A stretch of DNA of 19,380 nt from an uncultured Oscillibacter sp. Its GTDB lineage: Bacteria; Bacillota; Clostridia; Oscillospirales; Oscillospiraceae. The stretch is taken from positions 1-19,380 of the forward strand of contig CABSFC010000046.1 in assembly GCA_902476875.1 (NCBI GenBank), written 5' to 3'. The notes beneath the pieces were generated by a model. The model ran no database searches, was not told where the DNA came from, and saw nothing but the letters and a program-made list of their open reading frames with translations. Position numbers and translations under genes: made by a program. This document shows, one piece after another, positions 13,915 to 19,380 of the stretch (positions are counted from its first letter, which is position 1; each line of letters begins with the position of its first letter).

Positions 13915-14295
13915 TCAGCGTTCACTCCCTCCCCATAAAACGTTCTTCGGGCGCCGTCGGACCGGAACAGGCGCTCTGATAATCGTCTCCCCCGGGGGGA
14001 TTTTTGCACGCGGAAGTGCAACGCCGGAAAAAATTTTTTTCCGCGCGCCGCGCGGGGTGGTAGGCGCCGTCCTGTCCGAATCCAGCAATATTGTGCATAA
14101 TATACAAATGTTTCGTATGGCTTTTGGATAAATTTGTGGCAGGAGGACAATAAATCCTTGAAAAAATGAAAATAATATCAGTTTTGTCCAGTGGATATTC
14201 TACCATTCTCTTTGTAAAATATCATTATAGCAAGCCCGGAGATCGTCTCCGAATTTGTCGAAAACCACGATATGCATAAGGAGGATTGCACAGTT
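13915..14295. other. Divergent intergenic region between the lysis cassette and the ABC importer
   Basis: This 381-bp gap falls in two halves. Three adjacent inverted repeats lie at 14004-14021, 14025-14043 and 14041-14055. The half from about 14085 to 14280 is markedly A/T-rich against the genome and should contain the promoters of both neighbours. -10-like hexamers are present there (for example TAAAAT at 14215-14220), but none pairs well with a -35. An ATATT/AATAT inverted repeat sits at 14088-14103. The AAGGAGGA ribosome site of the binding-protein gene is at 14278-14285. Confidence 0.6.
14025..14043. repeat. A/T-core inverted repeat, centre of a three-hairpin cluster
   Basis: CGGAAAAAA (14025-14033) and TTTTTTCCG (14035-14043) form a perfect 9-bp inverted repeat around a single central T. 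It is flanked by a 6-bp stem at 14004-14021 and a GC-only 6-bp stem at 14041-14055. It could act as a bidirectional terminator, a protein-binding site or a junction scar. Confidence 0.6.
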
Positions 14296-15693
14296 ATGAA
14301 AAAGAGGTTTCTTGCATTTGCCCTGACCCTGACCATGATGCTGACCCTGCTGGCCGGCTGCGGCGGCGGCAGCACCGAGCAGACCCAGCAGCCCGCCGAC
14401 AGCGGCGAGGAGCAGACCCAGCCCGTGGAGCCCGCGGTGGAGCTGACCGCCACCCAGAAGATCATCGCCGAGGCCGAGACCATGACCCTGGAGGAGCTGG
14501 CCAAGAAGGCCATCGAGGAGTCCAACGGCAAGACCTTCCTGGGCGTGGGCAACTCCAGCCGCGGCAAGAGCGCCCTGCCCCTGTTCATCGAGTACCTGCA
14601 GACCATCGACCCCTCCTACAATATGGAGTTCGAGTGGCAGCAGCCCAAGAACAACAAGATCTTTGACCAGCTGACCGCCGACTCCCTGAAGGACACCGGC
14701 ACCTACGCCATGACGTTGATCCAGGACGGCAACCAGATCGAGAGCAAGATGGTCCAGACCGGCATCCTGGACACCTTCGTCCCCAAGGACTGGGCCGACG
14801 CCAACGGCACCACCGCCGACGCCTACCAGGGCTATTTGCCCCTGCAGACGTTGAACAAGGTCTTCATGTACAACAACACCGGCTCCAAGACCTATGACAA
14901 CTGCTGGGACTTCGTGGCCGAGGGCGAGCACGGCCTGTACATGGACATCGACTCCGAGATCGTCGGCAAGAACTTCCTGTACATGCTGACCGAGGATACA
15001 TACGCCGGCTGGCTGAAGGAGGCTTTCGAGGCCCTGTCCGCCGATGAGCAGGCCTACTTCCAGCCCACCATCAACGCCATGGAGTCCGAGGCCGCCGATC
15101 TGGGCCTGGGCGCCGACGGCAAGTACGCGCTGGCCTGGATCAAGCTGTGGGTGGAGTCCTATAACGCCCAGACCGACGACGGCCCCATCTGCAACACCCT
15201 GGTCGACAAGTCCGCCACCGATCAGTTCGGCCTGCTGGTGTACTCCAAGCTGCGCTCCGTGGAGGAGTCCAGCTCCGTCTCCGTCAACAACATCAACGTC
15301 GCGGCCTATGACGACGGCTACACCGGCATCGGCGGCTACGGCTACTGCCACTACCTGTTCGTCACCGACAACAGCCCCCTGCCCTGGACCGCCTGCGCTT
15401 TCATCGCCTACATGACCTGCACCGTGGACGGCTTCTCCGCCTGGGGCAAGGACATGGGCGGCTACTCCTCCAACCCCGAGGTCGCCGCTGAGAACGAGGA
15501 GGTCTACCACCACCAGACCGGCGGCATGGCCGAGGACGGCACCACCGTGGAATTCGCCGCCAAGAACGACGCCGGCTACGACTGGTGGACCACCGACGGC
15601 AAGCTGGTCCTGGAGGACCCCGAATACTGCGCCTCCGTGGCTTTCACCGTGGGCAGCTGGATCGAGATGCTGACCAAGTACAGCGCGGGCTGA
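14296..15693 (+). CDS. ABC importer solute-binding lipoprotein
   Basis: This 465-residue extracellular lipoprotein has a lipoprotein signal peptide with lipobox LAGC and lipidated Cys22. A Gly- then Gln/Glu/Pro-rich linker (to about residue 48) leads to a globular periplasmic-binding-type domain rich in Trp, Tyr and Asp. It is expected to capture a solute for the permease and ATPase encoded next. Pairing with a fused two-domain permease resembles iron(III), phosphonate or thiamine-type importers, but the substrate cannot be called. The ATG at 14296 has AAGGAGGA 10 nt upstream. Codons are almost uniformly C- or G-ending (GCC, ACC, GGC, CTG), more extreme than in neighbouring genes, which suggests high expression. 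A strong terminator follows before the permease. Confidence 0.88.
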   Translation: MKKRFLAFALTLTMMLTLLAGCGGGSTEQTQQPADSGEEQTQPVEPAVELTATQKIIAEAETMTLEELAKKAIEESNGKTFLGVGNSSRGKSALPLFIEYLQTIDPSYNMEFEWQQPKNNKIFDQLTADSLKDTGTYAMTLIQDGNQIESKMVQTGILDTFVPKDWADANGTTADAYQGYLPLQTLNKVFMYNNTGSKTYDNCWDFVAEGEHGLYMDIDSEIVGKNFLYMLTEDTYAGWLKEAFEALSADEQAYFQPTINAMESEAADLGLGADGKYALAWIKLWVESYNAQTDDGPICNTLVDKSATDQFGLLVYSKLRSVEESSSVSVNNINVAAYDDGYTGIGGYGYCHYLFVTDNSPLPWTACAFIAYMTCTVDGFSAWGKDMGGYSSNPEVAAENEEVYHHQTGGMAEDGTTVEFAAKNDAGYDWWTTDGKLVLEDPEYCASVAFTVGSWIEMLTKYSAG

Positions 15694-15756
15694 TCCCTCT
15701 GTGAAACTCCGCGGCTTTTCAAGGCACTGACGCGGAAATAGCATAGACCAAGCGTA

Positions 15757-15810
15757 AAAAGTGCCCTTGGAACGGTGTCACGCATACCGCGTCCAAGGGC
15801 GCTTTTCTTT
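15757..15810 (+). terminator. Intergenic terminator / attenuator between binding protein and permease
   Basis: A 15-bp stem with one G-T wobble (15757-15771 with 15792-15806) encloses a smaller hairpin (CGGT/ACCG) and is followed by CTTT. It lies 64 nt after the binding-protein stop and 86 nt before the permease start. No good promoter is visible between it and the permease, so partial read-through probably sets a high binding-protein to permease ratio. Confidence 0.85.
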
Positions 15811-15895
15811 AGAACCTGTATGCGCGGCCGGGAGCCCCCGGGCGCGGACGGGTCCTTCATCCCGGCCGCCCGCCGGCCTTGGAAGGGAGAACGTT

Positions 15896-17701
15896 ATGAA
15901 CCAGTCCATGATTTTCAAGAACAAGCTCAAGACTTACTTCTCCAAGCCCCACAACGTCATTTTGCTGCTGATGGGCATCGTGCTCACCTTCAGCACCGTG
16001 GCCCCCATCGTCGCCATTGTGGAGGACACCTTCAAGATCCACCCCGGCACCATCGACCAGCACCTGACGGGGATGGCCTCCGGCTACACGCTGGTGAACT
16101 ACATCGATCTCTTCACCAGCCGGATGGCGAAGACCAATCTGTGGACGCCGCTTTTGAACACCGTCCTGCTGGCGGTGGGCACGTGCCTTGTGGCCATCCT
16201 CTTCGGCGGCGTCTTCGCTTTCCTCATCACCCGGACCAACATGGCGTGGAGGAAGTACCTCAGCTCCATTTTCATCTTCCCCTACATCATGCCCCAGTGG
16301 ACCCTGGCGGTGGTGTGGCAGAACATGTTCAACTCCAACGCCGTCACCGGCACCTCCAACGGGTTGCTTGCCGCCACGTTGGGCGTGAACATGCCCCTCT
16401 GGTGGTGCAAGGGCCTGTTCCCAAGCGTTGTGGTGCTGGGCCTGCACTACGCCCCCTTCGCCTACATTCTGATCGGCGGCATCTTCCGCAACATGGACGC
16501 CAATCTGGAGGAGGCCGCCACCATCCTGGACACCCCCAAGTGGAAGATCATGTTCAAGGTCACGCTTCCCATGGTCAAGCCCGCCATCCTCTCCACCATC
16601 CTGCTGGTGTTCGGCAGCTCCATGGGCTCCTACCCGGTGCCCCACTATCTGGGATTGACCACCCTGGCCACCAAGTACGTGTCCATGAACTCCAAATACA
16701 CCGGCGAGGCCAGCATCCTGGCCATCATCATGATGTTCTTCGGCGTGGCCATCATGCTTTTGAACCAGATCAGCCTCCAGAGCCGCAAGAGCTACACCAC
16801 CGTCACCGGCAAGTCCGGCCAGATCTCCAAGATCAACCTGGGCCGGGCGGGCAGGTATGTCATCGCCCTGGCGCTGGTGATCGTGACCTTCTTCACCAGC
16901 ATCTTCCCCATCGTCTCCTTCGCCTTTGAGACCTTCCTGCCCAACCCCGGCGACTACAGCTTCCTGTACACCGGCGACCCCAGCAACCTGACCGCCAAGT
17001 GGTGGACCACCGATGAAAACATCACGGAAAACGGCATGTACGGTCAGAAGGGCATCCTCCACAACGAGACCATCTGGCACGCTTTCAAGGGCACCATCCT
17101 GGTCAGCGTGTGCTGCGCGCTGCTGGCGGGCACCATCGGCACCCTGATCGGCTACGCTGTGGCCAAGAGCCGACGAAGTAAGTGGGCAAACTACGTCAAC
17201 TCCGTGGCGTTTTTGCCCTACCTGATGCCCTCCATCGCCGTGGGTGTGGCGTTCTTCATCCTGTTCTCCAACGAGCATGTGAACCTGTTCAACACCTACA
17301 CGCTGCTTATCATCGTGGGCACCATCAAGTACATCCCCTTCGCCAGCCGCAGCTCCCTGAACTCCATGCTGCAGCTCTCCGGCGAGATCGAGGAGGCGGC
17401 CGTCATCCAGGATATTCCCTGGATCAAGCGGATGACCCGCATCATCATCCCCATTCAGAAGTCCTCCATCATCAGCGGCTACCTGCTGCCCTTCATGACC
17501 TGCCTGCGGGAGCTGAGTTTGTTCATGCTGCTGTGCGTCCAGGGCTTCATCCTCTCCACCACGCTGGACTACTTCGACGAGATGGGCCTGTACGCTTTCT
17601 CCAGCGGCATCAACCTGATCCTCATCATCACCATTCTGGTCTGCAACACCCTTGTGAACAAAGTCACCGGCGCCAGCCTGGACAAGGGAATAGGAGGTTA
17701 A
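15896..17701 (+). CDS. ABC importer permease, two fused membrane domains
   Basis: This 601-residue inner-membrane protein carries two BPD-type permease domains in one chain, about twelve hydrophobic segments in all. Each half has the EAA loop that docks on the ATPase: NLEEAATILDTPKWKIMFKVTLP from residue 204 and EIEEAAVIQDIPWIKRM from about 497. An extracytoplasmic loop of about 55 residues (near 347-400, rich in Trp, Asn and Thr) precedes the second core. The layout is that of FbpB-type iron importers and related systems. The ATG at 15896 has a GGAAGGGAG site. The stop lies 3 nt before the ATPase start, with the ATPase ribosome site inside the permease's last codons, so the two are co-translated. 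Upstream in-frame codons fall in the terminator and are excluded. Confidence 0.93.
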   Translation: MNQSMIFKNKLKTYFSKPHNVILLLMGIVLTFSTVAPIVAIVEDTFKIHPGTIDQHLTGMASGYTLVNYIDLFTSRMAKTNLWTPLLNTVLLAVGTCLVAILFGGVFAFLITRTNMAWRKYLSSIFIFPYIMPQWTLAVVWQNMFNSNAVTGTSNGLLAATLGVNMPLWWCKGLFPSVVVLGLHYAPFAYILIGGIFRNMDANLEEAATILDTPKWKIMFKVTLPMVKPAILSTILLVFGSSMGSYPVPHYLGLTTLATKYVSMNSKYTGEASILAIIMMFFGVAIMLLNQISLQSRKSYTTVTGKSGQISKINLGRAGRYVIALALVIVTFFTSIFPIVSFAFETFLPNPGDYSFLYTGDPSNLTAKWWTTDENITENGMYGQKGILHNETIWHAFKGTILVSVCCALLAGTIGTLIGYAVAKSRRSKWANYVNSVAFLPYLMPSIAVGVAFFILFSNEHVNLFNTYTLLIIVGTIKYIPFASRSSLNSMLQLSGEIEEAAVIQDIPWIKRMTRIIIPIQKSSIISGYLLPFMTCLRELSLFMLLCVQGFILSTTLDYFDEMGLYAFSSGINLILIITILVCNTLVNKVTGASLDKGIGG

Positions 17702-17704
17702 ACC

Positions 17705-19351
17705 ATGCCTGAAATCGTATTGACACACGTGACAAAGCGCTGGGACAAATTCTACGCCGTGGATGATCTGAATCTGGTCATCGACGACAACGCCTTCGTC
17801 ACCCTGCTGGGGCCCTCCGGCTGCGGCAAGACCACCACGCTCCGCATGATCGCCGGTCTGGAGACCCCCACCAGCGGCCGCATCACCATCGGCGACAAGG
17901 TGGTGTTCGACAGCGAGGCCGGCATCAACGTGCCGCCCAACAAGCGCAAGGTGGGCTTCCTGTTCCAGAACTACGCCCTGTGGCCCAACATGACGGTCTA
18001 TCAGAACATCTCCTTCGGCCTGTCCAACATCAAGGAAGAGCTGCCGAAGATCGACCTGGAGGCCCGCCGCACCGCCGCCCTGATCCGCATCCTGCAAAAG
18101 GCGGACGACGTGGTGAAGACCATCTCCGAGTGCGTGGACAAAAAGGGCAAGCTGGACGTGAACAAGGCCCACATCAAGCTCATCGACCGCTATGAGATCT
18201 CCATCAACACCGCGAAAACGCTGATGGGCTACAAGCTCCACGAGTCCATGGAGCCCGCCACCGTCGCCAAGGCCAAGCTGGCGGAGCTGGAGAAGGCCCT
18301 GCAGGCGGCGGAGGCCAAATGCAAAGCCGAGGGCTGCGCTTTCAGCCCGGACTACGCCTACTTAAAGGACGGCAAGCCCGTCACCTCTGTCCGCAAGCTC
18401 AGCCAGGAGGAGATCGACCTCTCCGTCCGGCGGGTGGCCCGCATCGTGAAGATCGGCATGTTCATGGACCGCTACCCCGCGGAGCTGTCCGGCGGCCAGC
18501 AGCAGCGGGTGGCCATCGCCCGCACCCTGGCCCCGGAGCCCACGGTGCTGTTCATGGACGAGCCGCTGAGCAACCTGGACGCCAAGCTCCGCCTGGAGAT
18601 GCGCTCCGAGCTGCAGCGGCTCCACCTGGAGACCGGCAGCACCTTCGTCTACGTCACCCACGACCAGATGGAGGCCATGACCCTGGCGACCAAGATCTGC
18701 CTGATCGACAACGGCGTCCTCCAGCAGTACGACGCGCCCCTGGACGTGTACGGCCAGCCCGCCAACCTCTTTGTGGCGGACTTCGTGGGCAATCCCGCCA
18801 TCAACTTCATCGACGGCAGAGGCGCCCAGAACGCCGACGGCACCATCTCCCTGACGGCGCTGGACGGCGCCCACCTGACGTTCCAGCCCGCCGCGCCGCT
18901 GGACCTGGCGGACTGGTTTGCCAAAGCCGACGCCGCCGACGACGCCAAACGGGAGGCGGAGGCCGCCAAGGCCAGGGAGAAGGGCCATGTGGAAAAGGGC
19001 AACAAGGACGCCCGCTTCCGCTATCACGTGGCCAAGGTCAACGAGGAAGAGGACTTCGGCGACGAGGAAGTGCTGACCGACGAGGACCTCGTTCTCGGCG
19101 TCCGCCCCGAATTCCTGGACATCCGCGAAAACGGCGCCCTGGAGGGCGAAATCTACTCCGCCATGCCCACCGGCATGGAGACCACCGTGAAGGTGCGCAT
19201 CGGCGAATTCCTGCTGACCGGCGTGGTGTTCGGCGGCGTGCTGTACCAGATCGGTCAGAAGGTCCGGGTGGACTTCCGGGGCAATGACGTGGTAGTATTC
19301 AGCCGTAAAAACGGCCGTTTGATCACCCGGGGCAGTCTGACTGTCCAGTGA
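17705..19351 (+). CDS. ABC importer ATPase (MalK/UgpC/FbpC type) with a large insertion
   Basis: This 548-residue ATPase is about 180 residues longer than usual MalK/FbpC proteins. The normal motifs are Walker A GPSGCGKTT (36-44), Q-loop Gln88, signature LSGGQ (261-265), Walker B VLFMDEP (281-287), D-loop SNLD and H-loop His319. Q-loop to signature is about 173 residues instead of about 53, so roughly 120 extra residues (about 110-235, charged and helical, with Cys143, 206 and 211) lie in the helical domain. A second charged Ala/Lys/Glu-rich insertion of about 50 residues (410-460) interrupts the C-terminal TOBE-type domain, which resumes at LVLGVRPEFL. It energises the fused permease encoded just upstream. 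The ATG has AGGAGG 7 nt upstream. The reading frame is uninterrupted and all catalytic residues are intact, so it is probably functional. Confidence 0.93.
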   Translation: MPEIVLTHVTKRWDKFYAVDDLNLVIDDNAFVTLLGPSGCGKTTTLRMIAGLETPTSGRITIGDKVVFDSEAGINVPPNKRKVGFLFQNYALWPNMTVYQNISFGLSNIKEELPKIDLEARRTAALIRILQKADDVVKTISECVDKKGKLDVNKAHIKLIDRYEISINTAKTLMGYKLHESMEPATVAKAKLAELEKALQAAEAKCKAEGCAFSPDYAYLKDGKPVTSVRKLSQEEIDLSVRRVARIVKIGMFMDRYPAELSGGQQQRVAIARTLAPEPTVLFMDEPLSNLDAKLRLEMRSELQRLHLETGSTFVYVTHDQMEAMTLATKICLIDNGVLQQYDAPLDVYGQPANLFVADFVGNPAINFIDGRGAQNADGTISLTALDGAHLTFQPAAPLDLADWFAKADAADDAKREAEAAKAREKGHVEKGNKDARFRYHVAKVNEEEDFGDEEVLTDEDLVLGVRPEFLDIRENGALEGEIYSAMPTGMETTVKVRIGEFLLTGVVFGGVLYQIGQKVRVDFRGNDVVVFSRKNGRLITRGSLTVQ

Positions 19352-19380
19352 CAAAGCGCGCTGTCCGGCGGGGCCTCTCG

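Noticed and set aside
13994..14005. Run of C and G followed by five T as a plus-strand intrinsic terminator
   Set aside because: The CCCCC/GGGGGG arms leave almost no loop, and no plus-strand transcript is expected to reach this point.
14166..14279. A 37-codon plus-strand frame upstream of the binding-protein gene, its stop touching that gene's ribosome site
   Set aside because: The nearest AGGAGG (14141-14146) is 19 nt away, the codons (ATA, TAT) are unlike neighbouring genes, and it runs through the likely promoter region. A leader peptide is possible but unsupported.
15857..18241. A 794-codon minus-strand open frame over the permease and ATPase
   Set aside because: It is a shadow frame produced by the C/G-ending codon bias. 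Its translation is repetitive Asp/Gly/His/Val-rich sequence with no recognisable domain, opposite two well-supported transporter genes.
1..19380. tRNA, rRNA, CRISPR array or known riboswitch
   Set aside because: The gaps were read on both strands. No cloverleaf-like pattern with a GTTCRANNC arm, no direct-repeat array and no conserved riboswitch core was seen. A covariance-model search would be needed to exclude divergent RNAs.

Overview
The window looks like a chromosomal stretch of a high-GC, strictly anaerobic, Gram-positive-type bacterium of the Clostridia, most plausibly Oscillospiraceae or a relative. This is an inference from an [FeFe]-hydrogenase operon, a class III fructose-1,6-bisphosphatase, an SLH-domain surface protein, strong AGGAGG ribosome sites and GC-ending codons. 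No rRNA, tRNA, CRISPR array, transposase or integrase was recognised.

Left part (minus strand, 26-7136). A two-gene operon encodes an [FeFe]-hydrogenase (26-1774) and a flavoprotein (1768-3606) in which the iron-sulfur tail of NuoF is joined to a GltD-like NAD(P)H oxidoreductase. The genes overlap by 7 nt behind a clear sigma-A promoter, and together they suggest NAD(P)H- and/or ferredoxin-linked hydrogen turnover. To its right, an AraC-type regulator (6288-7136) precedes a two-gene operon of a LarA-like (nickel-pincer superfamily) protein (4836-6158) and a D-2-hydroxyacid dehydrogenase (3865-4839, 4-nt overlap). This reads as a small 2-hydroxyacid racemisation/oxidation module with its own regulator.

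Middle (7441-12088). On the plus strand lie a secreted SLH/transglutaminase-like protein with a textbook terminator, and a class III fructose-1,6-bisphosphatase. A stretch of about 460 bp without a clear gene follows. Then, on the minus strand, comes a MobA-like/ModE-HTH fusion whose nucleotidyltransferase signature is degenerate.

Phage-derived lysis cassette (minus strand, 12224-13914). It holds a coiled-coil/one-TM protein, a two-TM protein, a holin-like protein and a GH24 lysozyme, packed or overlapping, with no other phage genes in view. The lysozyme has a C-terminal SLH-like extension preceded by a perfect Shine-Dalgarno and an in-frame ATG, so it probably also yields a free 75-residue C-terminal protein.

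Right part (plus strand, 14296-19351). A complete ABC importer: solute-binding lipoprotein, then a strong intergenic terminator/attenuator, a fused two-domain permease, and an ATPase carrying a roughly 120-residue insertion between its Q-loop and signature motif plus a second charged insertion in its regulatory domain.

The items most worth a second look are the dual-start endolysin in an isolated lysis cassette, the enlarged ABC ATPase, the degenerate MobA-ModE sensor-like protein, and the LarA-like/dehydrogenase module.
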